NCBI RefSeq assembly: GCF_000317125.1
Contig: NC_019695.1
Span: forward strand, 980,336 to 1,044,335
Direction: 5' to 3'
Origin: Chroococcidiopsis thermalis PCC 7203
Lineage (GTDB): Bacteria > Cyanobacteriota > Cyanobacteriia > Cyanobacteriales > Chroococcidiopsidaceae
DNA: 64,000 nt
The notes under the pieces were generated by a model that did no database searches, had not been told where the DNA came from, and saw only the letters and a list, made by a program, of their open reading frames with translations. The translations under genes and the position numbers were made by a program. Below, in pieces: positions 16,921 through 26,761 of this stretch. Every line of letters begins with the position of its first letter. The first letter of the stretch is position 1.

Positions 16921-18080
16921 AAGCGATCGTTACTGGCACGATCGTCACCAGTCCTGTAGGCGGCGTAGCTTGGGATTACGGACAGTACGCGCTGGGATTG
17001 GAACAACTGGGATTTGAAGTGTACTATCTCGAAGATCCTGGGATTCCTTCCTACAGCTACAACCCAGAGACGGGGGTGTATGAAGAAGATCCCAGTTATG
17101 GGATTGAATTTCTGAAGCGATCGCTTGCCCTACTTTCCCCTACATTGGCACAACGCTGGCACTATCGCGCTGTTGATGGGCAAACATATGGGTTAGATGC
17201 CGAAACAATGGCAGAGGTGGCGGCGGAAGCAACTTTGTTACTGAACGTTTCTGGTGGCAGCGTGCTGCGGGATGAATACCTACACTGTCGTAACAAAATC
17301 TTAATCGACACCGATCCAGGCTGGAATCACTTTGTCATATTTCCCCAGTGGGATAAACAGCCAATAGAACAACAGCGTTGGGGTTGGCGATCGCACGATC
17401 TGTTTTTTACTTACGCCCTGCGCCTAGGACAACCGGATTGCCCGCTGCCGACATTTGACATTCCCTGGCTGCCAACCCGCCCCCCAGTTGTTTTAGATTG
17501 CTGGCTGGCTCAACCACCCGCCCAGCAATGGACGACGGTAATGACTTGGAATCATTACCCGCAACCGATCGTTCACAACAGTGTTAGGTACGGCTCTAAA
17601 GAGTTGGAGTTCGAGCAAATTGAAGCCCTGCCAACCCGCAGCCCTGCATCATTTGAGGTGACGATCAATGTCAATGGTGAAGCGCCGCTCGATCGCTGGC
17701 GATCGCTCGGTTGGTCGGTTGTGGATGCTGAAGCTACTTCTGCTTCAGCTGCCCTTTACCGCAAATATATCGAACAATCTCGCGGCGAATTCAGCGTTGC
17801 CAAGAACGTTTACGTCGCTACCCGCTGCGGCTGGTTTAGTTGCCGTTCGGTCTGCTATTTAGCCGCAGGTCGCCCCGTGGTGGTGCAAGATACGGGTTTT
17901 TCCAAATATATCCCCACCGGATTTGGGCTGTTGACATTTACCAATCTAGACGAGGCAGTCAAGGCAATTGAGGCGATCGAACGAGACTACGATACCCACC
18001 AGCAGGCAGCAAGGGAACTGGCGCGGACTTGGTTTGACTCGCGCTTAGTGCTGGGCGAAATATTAGAGCGAATTGAATAA
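16917..18080 (+). CDS. Probable GT-B glycosyltransferase-like protein
   Basis: A 387-residue protein with an N-terminal GG(V)AWDYGQYALGLEQLGFEV segment typical of GT-B acceptor domains and a C-terminal region ARCGWFSCRSV-like / LAAGRPVVVQDTGFS (about 317-340) that resembles the donor-binding half of GT1/GT4 enzymes, followed by a C-terminal helix. No E-x7-E motif is obvious, so it is a more distant relative than the preceding gene. Operon position (4-nt overlap with the GT4 gene) supports a second sugar-transfer step. It could instead be a non-catalytic or UDP-sugar-binding relative. Confidence 0.65.
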   Translation: MKAIVTGTIVTSPVGGVAWDYGQYALGLEQLGFEVYYLEDPGIPSYSYNPETGVYEEDPSYGIEFLKRSLALLSPTLAQRWHYRAVDGQTYGLDAETMAEVAAEATLLLNVSGGSVLRDEYLHCRNKILIDTDPGWNHFVIFPQWDKQPIEQQRWGWRSHDLFFTYALRLGQPDCPLPTFDIPWLPTRPPVVLDCWLAQPPAQQWTTVMTWNHYPQPIVHNSVRYGSKELEFEQIEALPTRSPASFEVTINVNGEAPLDRWRSLGWSVVDAEATSASAALYRKYIEQSRGEFSVAKNVYVATRCGWFSCRSVCYLAAGRPVVVQDTGFSKYIPTGFGLLTFTNLDEAVKAIEAIERDYDTHQQAARELARTWFDSRLVLGEILERIE

Positions 18081-18192
18081 GTTGTTCCACATTGAATTCG
18101 CGTGCAGGCAGCAGCCAAAAGTTTTGCTAGAACTACATTTTTCCTTTTTGACTTTTGACTTTTAATTTTTGACTTGCTTAGGAGGGATACGC

Positions 18193-18774
18193 ATGGATAC
18201 CCGCGAGTTTACTGGAGAGTGGGATTACAACACGCTACCCGATAATATCTGGATCGAACCTGGTTGCTATCTAGAGCGTCAAGAGAGTTTTAAGCGGTTT
18301 CGCAGCCAACAAAATCCAGGTTTAGTTCTGGGCAAGAACGTACAAGTCTACACCTGGTCGGCATTTTCAGTAGAACCAGCAGGCAAGCTTGTCGTTGGTG
18401 ATGATTCCGTCCTCGTCGGGGTAGTGTTTTGGTGTGCTGAGTCGATCGTAGTCGGCAGGCGCGTCCTAATTTCCTACAACGTGACGATCGCCGATAGCGA
18501 CTTTCATCCCCGCGATCCAGACTTGCGGCGACTAGATGCGATCGCCATTTCTCCCGCAGGCAATCCGCAGCAGCGTCCGCCCTTGGAGGCAAAGCCTGTA
18601 GTTATTGCCGATGACGTACAAATCGGCATTGGGGCGATTATCCTCAAAGGAGTACAAATTGGTGCGGGAGCGCAGATTGGCGCTGGTTCTGTCGTCACCT
18701 CTAACGTGCCTGCGGGGGCGATGGTGACGGGTAATCCTGCCAAAGTGACAAGCTTATTGGGGGTGAGACGATGA
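18193..18774 (+). CDS. Left-handed beta-helix (hexapeptide repeat) acyltransferase
   Basis: Imperfect hexapeptide repeats fill the middle and C-terminal half of this 193-residue protein, ending in IGIGAIILKGVQIGAGAQIG and GNPAK, the standard end of sugar O-acetyltransferases. The segment SYNVTIADSDFHP contains the Asp/His-rich loop of the family. Start ATG 18193 is chosen because AGGAGGG (18180-18186) precedes it; the upstream TTG 18169 lies in a TTGACTT repeat tract. It overlaps the second acyltransferase by 4 nt. Likely acetylates a sugar in the cluster product using an acyl-CoA. Confidence 0.82.
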   Translation: MDTREFTGEWDYNTLPDNIWIEPGCYLERQESFKRFRSQQNPGLVLGKNVQVYTWSAFSVEPAGKLVVGDDSVLVGVVFWCAESIVVGRRVLISYNVTIADSDFHPRDPDLRRLDAIAISPAGNPQQRPPLEAKPVVIADDVQIGIGAIILKGVQIGAGAQIGAGSVVTSNVPAGAMVTGNPAKVTSLLGVRR

Positions 18775-19334
18775 CATCACTCCGGCTTTCCCACGACTGG
18801 TTCGGGCGATCGCTGCCACCTAACGTCATAATTGGCGATCGCAGTTGGTTGCACAGTAGTTATGTATTTCTGCACTATCGCTCTCAGCGCCCTTGCGGTC
18901 TGCGTGTCGGCAGCGATACGGGCATTTATATTGATTCTTTTTTCGATCTCGGACCCTGTGGCGAGGTGGAAATTGGCGATTACTGCACGATCGCTGGAGC
19001 AATTATTGCTACTAATAATCGCGTCACAATTGGCAATTTCACGCTAATTTCCCGCGAAGTGGTCATAGCAGATACTTTTGCCGCTACACCCGCTCTGATG
19101 ACTGAAGGTGATGCAGCTGTACCACCCACCAGCATTGAAATTGGCAACGATGCTTGGATTGGGACGCGAGCAGTTTTGTTGCGGGGAGCTTGCATCGGCG
19201 ACGGTGCGATCGTGGGTGCGGGTGCAGTCGTCGATTTTGAAGTACCCGATCGTGCGATCGCAGCTGGTAATCCAGCTCGCATCGTCGGTTCCAGCAAAAC
19301 AGGAGAGAGCCATGTTTGGCAAGGACAATCCTAA
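18771..19334 (+). CDS. Second left-handed beta-helix acyltransferase
   Basis: A 187-residue hexapeptide-repeat protein with VEIGDYCTIAGAII-type turns, IGNDAWIGTRAVLLRGA (about 123-139), IGDGAIVGAGAVV and a GNPAR end. The catalytic-His region is less clear than in its neighbour, so the pair may divide labour or form a hetero-oligomer. It is coupled to the previous gene (4-nt overlap), and its last 23 nt overlap the adaptor gene. Confidence 0.78.
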   Translation: MTSLRLSHDWFGRSLPPNVIIGDRSWLHSSYVFLHYRSQRPCGLRVGSDTGIYIDSFFDLGPCGEVEIGDYCTIAGAIIATNNRVTIGNFTLISREVVIADTFAATPALMTEGDAAVPPTSIEIGNDAWIGTRAVLLRGACIGDGAIVGAGAVVDFEVPDRAIAAGNPARIVGSSKTGESHVWQGQS

Positions 19335-20570
19335 GCTAGAAAAATTCTTCCATCACAACGGTCGATGGCTTGCTGGCGCAGCCATATTAACAGTTATCGG
19401 GGTAGGCACTTGGCAATCCAATCTCATCCTGAATCGCGAGGAACCCGTAGCAGTTCGCCTATCTGAAGTCAAGCGCGGCACTGTAGAATCTACCATCAAT
19501 GAAAGCGGCGTGGTAGAACTGCGCGACCAGCGAATCTTGACTTCCCCAACAGAGGGAGCGGTAGATCGAGTTTTGGTACAACCTGGCAATCGCATCAAGG
19601 CTGGACAGACGCTAATTACTCTGCGCTATCCAGAACGAGAAACAGCCCTCGCCAATCAAGAAGTCAAAATTCAGCAGCAGCGACGGATTTTACAGCGCCA
19701 TCAACAGGAAATTGTGGAAGCGAAAGAACAAATTGCTGCCGATGAAATAAAACTGCGTCCTTTGGTGGCTGGAGCGAGAGAGGGGGCGATCGCACGAGAA
19801 CAAGTCTACGAGCAACAAGATAAACTCCGCGAGACACGGGCTACCTTGCGCGATGCCCAAGCAGATGCACGGACGGCTGCTTTGGAACTAGAAGCATTCC
19901 AACTAGAGCGCAAACGCATTCAGCAAGAAGTGCGAGACTCGATCGTGACTGCACCGATTGACGGTGTTGTGTTGGGAGTCAACGTGAAAAACGGCGACGG
20001 GGTTGAATTCCGCACAAATTTACTCACAATTGGCGATCCGACACAAGTGTTGGTAAAACTTCAGCTTTCCACCCTGAACGCAACTCAAGTCCGTCCTAAC
20101 CAATTGGCTCGCGTTAGCGTTATCGGTCCCGATCGCCAGACATTTACAGGGCGAATTCAAAGCCTATATCCGCAAGCAGTTGGGGAGGAGGAAGAGGAAC
20201 AAAGCTCAGGCGGCGGTTCCAAGCAATCGAATCAATCGAGTAGCTCAGATCAGCCAGCCGTCCCATCGATCGTCCTGTTGGATACTCCCACTCGTACGCT
20301 GATTCCAGGCAGCCGCGTCAATGTCGAAATCTTGCTCCAACAGCGGCAAAATGTCATCGTCTTACCGACTGAAATCGTGCAACGCGACGACGATGACGAT
20401 TCCAAACCGTTTGTTTGGGTACGAGATAGTCAAGGCAACGCTCAAAAACGCCCAGTGAAGTTGGGTTTAGAAGGATTGACAAACGTTGAAGTTACCTCCG
20501 GCTTGCAAATTGGCGATCGCGTCATTCAACCGCCATCCGAGCCATCACTAGAGCCAGGAGTGCCAGTTAT

Positions 20571-20583
<13 letters not shown>
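19312..20583 (+). CDS. HlyD/DevB-type periplasmic adaptor (membrane fusion protein)
   Basis: One N-terminal membrane helix (about 21-40) precedes a biotinyl-lipoyl-like half motif (VDRVLVQPGNRIKAGQTLITL), a long coiled-coil hairpin (about 105-205), the second half TAPIDGVVLGVNVKNGDGV and a beta-barrel region. This is the adaptor of ABC efflux systems such as DevBCA or MacAB. ATG 19312 follows AGGAGAG (19301-19307); the frame upstream only overlaps the acyltransferase gene. An acidic, Ser/Gly-rich loop (EEEEEQSSGGGSKQSNQSSS) is inserted near 287. The C-terminal PVISDQ and the stop codon lie inside the CAGTGAC tandem repeat, so the end has probably been overwritten by repeat DNA. Confidence 0.85.
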
Positions 20584-20835
<252 letters not shown>

Positions 20836-20874
20836 ATCCTCTCGACTCCCCACTCCCGACTCCCTTCTTAAATC

Positions 20875-22056
20875 ATGGGCATTTCACCATTCGATTTACT
20901 TAATCTTGCCTACCGTTCCCTCCGCAGTCATCCCGTGCGTTCAACCCTTTCTATGTTGGGGGTATTCATGGGGGTAGCGGCGGTGAGTGCAACGCTACAA
21001 TCTAGTAGTATCAGCCGCGCTGTGATTGCTCGACAATTAGCAGAGCGCGGCGCACCGCAAATTACAGTTTATCCCCAGTGGGAACCCGATCGCATTGTGT
21101 TGCAACTGCGCTTGGAGGACATGGAATTTTTGCGCCAGCGACTCACAGGAGTGCAGGCAATCAGCGCCTTTAACTGGGCGGGACCATTGCCCACCGTATA
21201 TCAAGACAAAGCATATCTGCCTTCAGTATCGCCCGTAACTCACGACTATTTACTGACTTCGGGAAAAAACTTGGTCAAGGGACGGTTTTTTAATGCTACC
21301 GATTTTGCCAACTATCGACCCGTAGCGGTAATTGATGAATATTTGGTCAAAGAACTATTTGGCGATCGCAATCCGGTAGGAGAACAAATTTTAGTTGGGC
21401 GCAGACTTTACATCGTTATAGGAGTGTTAGAAACACGCCCAGATGATGATTCGCCTCCTGAAGGTCAAATTCTCGTCCCGATGGCGATTTATAATGCCTT
21501 GCACGGCAAACAAGATATCGGCAGCGTTCAACTGCGTCCTTATCGACTGGAAGAATTAGAAGACTTGAGCGATCGCGCCATAGAATTATTAGAACAACGC
21601 TATCCTGGTTTCAGTTTTTGGGCTTGGAATAATGTAGACGACCTAATCCAGCAGCAACAAACTCTGGAACTGGCAACGCGAGGGCTGATGGTAGTGGGAG
21701 CGATCGCCCTATTAGTAGGAGGTGTGGGCATTGCTAATATTACAATTGCTTCTGTGACCGAACGCACGTCTGAAATTGGCATTCGTCGAGCCGTAGGAGC
21801 TACCCAACGCGAAATCGCGCTCCAATTCGTTTTAGAGGCAGCATTGCTCAGTCTAGCAAGCGGTACGGTAGCTTTAGTAGTCGTGCATGTTGTTGCGCTC
21901 AACGTTGCCGATGCGTTCGATTTACCCTATGAATTTGAAGGCAGAATCGCTGCACTGGCTTTGGGTTCCGCCTTGGTAGTCGGTGTGGGAGCCGGATTTC
22001 CCCCAGCACTTCGCGCTAGCCAACTCGACCCCGTACAAGCTTTGCGCTCGCAGTAA
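20875..22056 (+). CDS. MacB/DevC-type ABC permease without its own ATPase
   Basis: The 393-residue protein has the FtsX/MacB plan: an N-terminal helix after RSLRSHPVRSTLSMLGVFMG, a large periplasmic domain (about 45-270), and three C-terminal helices around GAIALLVGGVGIANI (about 276-290), with the cytoplasmic motif RTSEIGIRRAVGA. The C-terminal LDPVQALR is also typical. These permeases need a separate ATPase (DevA/MacB-NBD/LolD type), but none follows; the next gene is an oxidoreductase. It may share an ATPase encoded elsewhere. The HlyD-type gene upstream is the natural partner, as in DevBC. Confidence 0.85.
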   Translation: MGISPFDLLNLAYRSLRSHPVRSTLSMLGVFMGVAAVSATLQSSSISRAVIARQLAERGAPQITVYPQWEPDRIVLQLRLEDMEFLRQRLTGVQAISAFNWAGPLPTVYQDKAYLPSVSPVTHDYLLTSGKNLVKGRFFNATDFANYRPVAVIDEYLVKELFGDRNPVGEQILVGRRLYIVIGVLETRPDDDSPPEGQILVPMAIYNALHGKQDIGSVQLRPYRLEELEDLSDRAIELLEQRYPGFSFWAWNNVDDLIQQQQTLELATRGLMVVGAIALLVGGVGIANITIASVTERTSEIGIRRAVGATQREIALQFVLEAALLSLASGTVALVVVHVVALNVADAFDLPYEFEGRIAALALGSALVVGVGAGFPPALRASQLDPVQALRSQ

Positions 22057-22152
22057 ATATATCTCCAAGTTTTAACCAGGGGGGGAGTACAAGAAATCTC
22101 ACTGGCGCTAAATTGCGATCGGATTCATCTACTCGAAGCTCCTACTCCCGAA

Positions 22153-23121
22153 ATGACAAAAATCGGCTATCACTCTTCCCACGAACAATTCAAGCCCAGT
22201 GAATTGTTGCAATACGTTCAAATGGCTCAACAAGCAGGCTTCACTCATGCTCTTTCCTCCGATCACTTTCACCCCTGGAGCGAACAGCAGGGTCAAAGCG
22301 GTTTTGCTTGGTCTTGGTTGGGTGCAGCGATGCAAGCGACTCCCGGATTGAATTATCGCGTGGTCTGCGCTCCAGGGCAGCGATACCATCCGGCAATTAT
22401 CGCTCAGGCGGCGGCTACTTTGGCGGAAATGTTTCCTCAACGTTTTTGGATAACTGTAGGTAGCGGTCAAGCGCTCAATGAGGCTATTACAGGCGATAAG
22501 TGGTTGTGTAAAAGCGATCGCAATACTCGCTTGAAAGAATGCGTCGATATTATGCGTGCTTTGTGGCGCGGAGACACCGTGACTCATAAAGGTTTAGTCT
22601 GCGTTGAGGAGGCAAAACTTTATTCGCGTCCCGAAACCCCACCCTTAATTATCGGTGCTGCTGTGACGGCTCAAACTGCTGAGTGGCTGGGAAGTTGGGC
22701 AGATGGGTTAATTACAATCTCTCGTCCGCCAGAGAAACTCAAGCAAGTTGTCGATGCTTTTCGTCGGGGTGGTGGAGCAGGCAAGCCCATGCTATTGAAA
22801 GTTCAACTATCATACGATCGCAATGAAGATATAGCAAGGCAAAAAGCCCATCAACAGTGGCGTAATAATATTTTCAAAAATATTCTCATGACCGAACTGC
22901 GATCGCCCCAGCAATTTGATGCAGCCGGAGAGTTTGTCAAACCGGAAGAAATGAACGAACACGTCCGCATCTCTGCCGATCCGCAGCAACATATAGAATG
23001 GTTGCAGCAAGATGTAGAGTTGGGATTTGATGAATTGCTGCTACACAACATCAACCGCGAACAGCAACAATTCATTCAGGTATTTGGTGAGAAAGTGTTA
23101 CCTGTGTTGCAGACAAATTAG
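22153..23121 (+). CDS. LLM-class flavin-dependent oxidoreductase (TIGR03885-like)
   Basis: A 322-residue luciferase-like monooxygenase fold protein: KIGYHSSHEQF start, SDHFHPW (36-42), a CAPGQRYHP segment and TVGSGQALNEA. It matches the subgroup described as probable non-F420 flavinoid oxidoreductases, which suits a cyanobacterium lacking abundant F420. The substrate is unknown. It lies downstream of the permease gene but separated by about 95 nt with no overlap, so it may not be part of the saccharide operon. Confidence 0.8.
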   Translation: MTKIGYHSSHEQFKPSELLQYVQMAQQAGFTHALSSDHFHPWSEQQGQSGFAWSWLGAAMQATPGLNYRVVCAPGQRYHPAIIAQAAATLAEMFPQRFWITVGSGQALNEAITGDKWLCKSDRNTRLKECVDIMRALWRGDTVTHKGLVCVEEAKLYSRPETPPLIIGAAVTAQTAEWLGSWADGLITISRPPEKLKQVVDAFRRGGGAGKPMLLKVQLSYDRNEDIARQKAHQQWRNNIFKNILMTELRSPQQFDAAGEFVKPEEMNEHVRISADPQQHIEWLQQDVELGFDELLLHNINREQQQFIQVFGEKVLPVLQTN

Positions 23122-23144
23122 CTCGATCGCTGCTTATTGCCATG

Positions 23145-23486
23145 TCAAGGATGCTGTATTAGTATACCTAAAGCTAAAATAACTTCTTCTAGTTTATCAC
23201 CTTCTAACACTCCTACGCGATCGACAAATCTTGCTGTAGAAACAGAGCGTGTTTGTAACGGATTTGCGGCAGATAGTTTTGATAATCCATTTGTCGATGT
23301 AGGAGATAATTGGATTATCCAGGATAATCGATCGAAATTAGGTTTCCATCCTGTAATTGGTACTACAAGTCTTATTCTCAATCCAGATAGTCCATCCCTA
23401 CTAATAATTACAGCAGGTCTAGTTTTCTTGATTTCATCTCCTATTGTTGGATCGAAATTAATTTGCCATATCTCACCATATTTCAT
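23145..23486 (-). CDS. MazF/PemK-family toxin
   Basis: The 113-residue protein begins MKYGEIWQINFDPTIGDEIK and continues TRPAVIIS, the signature of PemK/MazF endoribonucleases: G-(D/E)-x-W-x-(V/I), then a RP-(A/V)-(V/L)-(V/I). MazF toxins cleave mRNA at short motifs. Its start overlaps the upstream small gene by 14 nt, the classic antitoxin-then-toxin order. Sequence is intact, so this pair looks functional. Confidence 0.85.
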   Translation of the reverse strand: MKYGEIWQINFDPTIGDEIKKTRPAVIISRDGLSGLRIRLVVPITGWKPNFDRLSWIIQLSPTSTNGLSKLSAANPLQTRSVSTARFVDRVGVLEGDKLEEVILALGILIQHP

Positions 23487-23655
23487 CTTCAGGATCTTCC
23501 TCTTGATACTCCTCCACCCATTCCATCTCTTCCGAACCTGAGATAAAACACATTTCTGGTAACGCAGCTATCTGCTCTAAAAGAATTTTGTCTTGGCTTT
23601 CTCTCGGCAGTTTAGCAAGTTCTCTAATACTAAGTTTTTTAACTTCGTTAGTCAT
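23473..23655 (-). CDS. Antitoxin partner of the MazF-type toxin
   Basis: A 60-residue protein with an N-terminal helix (KLSIRELAKLPRESQDKILLE) and a strongly acidic C-terminal tail (EEMEWVEEYQEEDPEDE) suited to wrap the basic toxin surface. It has no obvious AbrB or RHH DNA-binding motif, so autoregulation would need another fold. The call rests mainly on size, acidity and the 14-nt overlap with the toxin gene. Confidence 0.75.
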   Translation of the reverse strand: MTNEVKKLSIRELAKLPRESQDKILLEQIAALPEMCFISGSEEMEWVEEYQEEDPEDEIW

Positions 23656-23951
23656 AGTTACCTCTCCAGAGTAAATAGGTTAGATTCAGTTTATATATGA
23701 TATATGTCAATTGGATTACATTTTACGCTATGATTTGAGGATTTGCTTTAGAAGCACCCTATACACTTAATTTTTCTTGCTAAGAAATTAAGTTTTTTGT
23801 GAATTACCACTTATATATTTAAATTTTTGCCGATCTATAGAAAGATATAGAGAACCCAGTTGACTGCCTGAGCAACCCTCGTCGTAAGTCATAAGTACAA
23901 AACATGCACCAATGACAAATGACAAATGACAACCTAATTGTGAGGTTTCCT

Positions 23952-24551
23952 ATGTCTAGCGAAATTAAAGAATCAGAAGCGATCGCCCGTTTAGCAATGA
24001 TAGAAACACAACTAGGGCAGATGACTCAAATGCTATCAAACTTGAGCGATCGCCTAGCTCGGACGGAAGACAATTTTCTGCTAGTAGCTGATGTTTACCG
24101 CTACAAAAAGCTACAAGAATTGCTAGCTGCCGAAAATTTCCATGCAGCAGACTGGGAAACGATTCGCCTCATTCAATCTGTGACGGGAGAGTTAGAACTA
24201 GAATCCATTACCCCGGAACAAATTAGAAGTTTTCCCTGTAACGAACTACAAGTCATCGATAATCTGTGGCGTAAATATAGTAACGGTCGCTTTGGCTTTA
24301 GTATCCAAACACAAATTTATCAAAGTATTGGCGGCTCTATAGAAACCACAATTAACCAAGATTATCAAATTATCGAGTCTTTTGGCGATCGTGTGGGCTG
24401 GCGATCGAATCGTAAATGGCTCAAATGCGACGATCTAGACTATACCCTCACAGCACCCATTGGTTGCCATCCCTCCCGCTGGTGGAATTCTCCTTTCGGC
24501 GCGAAAATGACCAACTATTTTTTCAATCGGTTAATCACCTGCCAGCTTTAA
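23952..24551 (+). CDS. GUN4-domain protein with N-terminal coiled coil
   Basis: After a heptad-like helix (about 12-40, IETQLGQMTQMLSNLSDRLA) the protein shows the GUN4 fold markers YKKLQELLAAENFHAAD, LQVIDNLWRKYSNGRFGFSIQ and a FGDRVGW segment; the end is SRWWNSPFG. GUN4 binds protoporphyrin/Mg-protoporphyrin and stimulates Mg-chelatase; cyanobacteria also carry GUN4-like paralogues of unknown role. I use ATG 23952, 199 residues, because GAGG (23942-23945) precedes it and the upstream ATG 23919 lies in a GACAAAT tandem repeat. Confidence 0.8.
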   Translation: MSSEIKESEAIARLAMIETQLGQMTQMLSNLSDRLARTEDNFLLVADVYRYKKLQELLAAENFHAADWETIRLIQSVTGELELESITPEQIRSFPCNELQVIDNLWRKYSNGRFGFSIQTQIYQSIGGSIETTINQDYQIIESFGDRVGWRSNRKWLKCDDLDYTLTAPIGCHPSRWWNSPFGAKMTNYFFNRLITCQL

Positions 24552-24697
24552 CCGTGCTTTCTCATGCCTTTGGACAAATAAGCTAGCAAGAATACAGCGA
24601 TCCCAGCCATCCCCAAGTACGAGTAGGATGTAGCGAACGTTGCTGCTGTACCAATTGCCAGCAAGCCGATTAAGCTAAATTTTAGTTTAGGGGGCAT
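24548..24697 (-). CDS. Small two-helix membrane protein
   Basis: A 49-residue protein starting MPPKLKFSLIGLLAIG, with two hydrophobic segments and a basic C-terminus (KGMRKHG). The ATG at 24697 is chosen over an upstream frame that would run into the preceding gene. It lies 8 nt after the next gene upstream, so the two are probably cotranscribed. No family recognised. Confidence 0.5.
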   Translation of the reverse strand: MPPKLKFSLIGLLAIGTAATFATSYSYLGMAGIAVFLLAYLSKGMRKHG

Positions 24698-24705
24698 ACT
24701 TCGTA

Positions 24706-24945
24706 CTACTCTGTCTCTCGATCTCTTTCTGCCTTGAGTTGGCGGACGCACTCTTGTCCCAACCCCACAGCTAAACCTACGCTAGCACCAATCAAAACAT
24801 ATCTATTTTGCATTCCTTCATAATGTTTCCCCTCAAATCTCAACTGATTAAAGTCACGTTGACCGATTCTCGCCGCAGCTAAACCAATGACTGCACCGAT
24901 TGCGGCAGTTACTACAGATGAAAATATAATTGCTCTGAGGTTCAT
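24706..24945 (-). CDS. Small membrane protein, hypothetical
   Basis: The 79-residue product has two glycine/alanine-rich hydrophobic helices (about 5-26 and 50-63) with a polar loop between (QRDFNQLRFEGKHYEGMQNR) and a charged tail. Resembles small unknown cyanobacterial membrane proteins. Likely the first gene of a two-gene transcript with the 49-residue protein. Confidence 0.55.
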   Translation of the reverse strand: MNLRAIIFSSVVTAAIGAVIGLAAARIGQRDFNQLRFEGKHYEGMQNRYVLIGASVGLAVGLGQECVRQLKAERDRETE

Positions 24946-25246
24946 GACAGAGTGGTAGTTGGTAGTTGGTAGTTGGTAGGTGGTAGTTGGTAGGTGGTAG
25001 TTGGTAGTTGAGTGGTGTGTAACAACTGATAACTTTGTAGAGACGTTACATGTAACGTCTCTACACTGATAACTGATACTCGTATTTTGTCAAGATCGCT
25101 GCATGTCATGCCAAAAAGTGACAAAATAATTCATAAATTAGAATTTGTCATTTGACAATTGATGTACGGGTGGGTTTTGGGCAAAGATCGATCGTGACAA
25201 ACCGTGAATCTGTTGCTAAACCCGCCCCTACGATAACTAATAACTG
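24946..25246. repeat. Repeat-filled intergenic region
   Basis: Contains GGTAGTT/GGTAGGT heptamers (about 24957-25010), a perfect 28-bp GTAGAGACGTTACATG palindrome (25037-25064) and an inverted-arm element (25163-25231) with GTACGGGTGGGTTT and AAACCCGCCCCTAC arms, related to one at 60468-60534. No gene seen. The promoter of glpK must lie in or beside these repeats. Confidence 0.8.
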
Positions 25247-26761
25247 ATGCAATACATTCTAGGATTAGATCTAGGCACGACAGGGAATCGAGCAATTTTG
25301 TTCGATGCTGAAGGTGCGATCGCTGGTCAAGCCTATAAAGAACTGAGGCAATATTATCCTCAACCTGGCTATTTAGAACACGATCCTGAAGAGATTTGGC
25401 AAGATACTTACACTTGTATACAACAAATTCTCAAACATACAGGTATTTCAGCAAATGCGATCGCGGCAATTGGTTTGTCGGTACAGCGAGAAACCTGTTT
25501 ATTGTGGGATAAGACAACAGGTAAACCCTTGCACAAAGCAATTGTCTGGCAAGATCGGCGTACCGCGTCTATGTGTCGGCAATTACAAGCAAAAGGACAG
25601 GCAAAGACAATTCAAGAACGGACTGGATTAATTGTCGATGCCTACTTTTCGGCAACTAAATTCGCGTGGTTGCTCGATTGGGTACGGGATAAAAATATAA
25701 ATATAAATCTGGATAATATTCTGGCTGGGACGATCGACACTTGGATCTTATGGAAATTAACGGGTGGCAAGGTTCACGCTACTGACCATAGTAATGCCAG
25801 CCGCACGATGTTGATGAATCTAGCGCAGGGAAATTGGGACTCGCAACTCCTCGATTTATTTCAGATTCCCGATCGCATCATGCCGCAAATTCAGCCGAGT
25901 TTGGGTATGTTTGGCGAAACCGATCCGCAACTACTGGGGGAAGCAATTCCGATCGCAGCGGTATTTGGCGATCAACAGGCGGCGCTATTTGCTCACGGGT
26001 GCGATCGTCCTGGTATGGTGAAATGTACGTATGGGACGGGATGTTTTTTAATCGCCCATACAGGTGAAGAACTGACGCGATCGCATCACCAGTTATTGTC
26101 AACTGTTGCCTGGACGCAAGTTTTAGCAAACGGAAGAACGGCGACGAGTTACGCTTTAGAAGCGGCTATGTTTACGACAGGTGCTTGCATTCAGTGGTTG
26201 CGAGATGGTTTGAAGCTGATCGATTCAGCTGCCGAAACCGAACACCTGGCGCGTCAAGTTACAGATAATAACGGTGTTTACTTCGTCCCAGCATTAAGTG
26301 GATTGGGTGCGCCTCGGTGGGATATGAGCGCCAGGGGTGCTTTTCTGGGAATTACAGGCGGCGTACAGCGCGAACACATGGTGAGAGCCGTTTTAGAAGC
26401 GATCGCTTATCAGGTAAAAGAGGCGATCGAGGCGATGAATCGAGATTCTAGCAAAGCGATTGAAGTCTTGAAAGTTGATGGAGGTGCTTGTCAAAATGAC
26501 TTTTTAATGCAGTTCCAAGCCGATGCACTCGGAATTCCGATCGAGCGTCCAGTTGTTTTAGAAGCAACGGCTCAAGGTGCAGCCTTTGGTGCTGGATTGG
26601 CGATCGGTTATTGGACTGATTATCAAAAATTGTGTCGCAGTCGGAAAATCGACCGAATTTTTGAGCCAGGAACGGGGGCAATTCAAGCACAAGAAAATTT
26701 TCACACTTGGCTTAAAGCTGTTAACCGCGCTCAGCATTGGGTTGATGAATCTCATCTCTGA
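25247..26761 (+). CDS. glpK: Glycerol kinase
   Basis: A 504-residue FGGY-family kinase of the usual GlpK length. Visible motifs: LGLDLGTTGNRAILFD at the N-terminus (phosphate-binding Gly/Thr), WQDRRT (about 97-102), GDQQAALFAHGC, TYGTGCFL (about 262-269) and VDGGACQNDFLMQFQAD (about 409-425) in the second ATP site. It phosphorylates glycerol to glycerol-3-phosphate in the cytoplasm for lipid synthesis. No transporter or glpD is adjacent. The N-terminal nucleotide-binding motif begins within a few residues of ATG 25247, which fixes the start. Confidence 0.95.
   Translation: MQYILGLDLGTTGNRAILFDAEGAIAGQAYKELRQYYPQPGYLEHDPEEIWQDTYTCIQQILKHTGISANAIAAIGLSVQRETCLLWDKTTGKPLHKAIVWQDRRTASMCRQLQAKGQAKTIQERTGLIVDAYFSATKFAWLLDWVRDKNININLDNILAGTIDTWILWKLTGGKVHATDHSNASRTMLMNLAQGNWDSQLLDLFQIPDRIMPQIQPSLGMFGETDPQLLGEAIPIAAVFGDQQAALFAHGCDRPGMVKCTYGTGCFLIAHTGEELTRSHHQLLSTVAWTQVLANGRTATSYALEAAMFTTGACIQWLRDGLKLIDSAAETEHLARQVTDNNGVYFVPALSGLGAPRWDMSARGAFLGITGGVQREHMVRAVLEAIAYQVKEAIEAMNRDSSKAIEVLKVDGGACQNDFLMQFQADALGIPIERPVVLEATAQGAAFGAGLAIGYWTDYQKLCRSRKIDRIFEPGTGAIQAQENFHTWLKAVNRAQHWVDESHL

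Noticed and set aside
19108-19311. Longer N-terminus for the HlyD-type adaptor
   Set aside because: The added residues are the acyltransferase gene read in another frame; ATG 19312 has its own ribosome-binding site.
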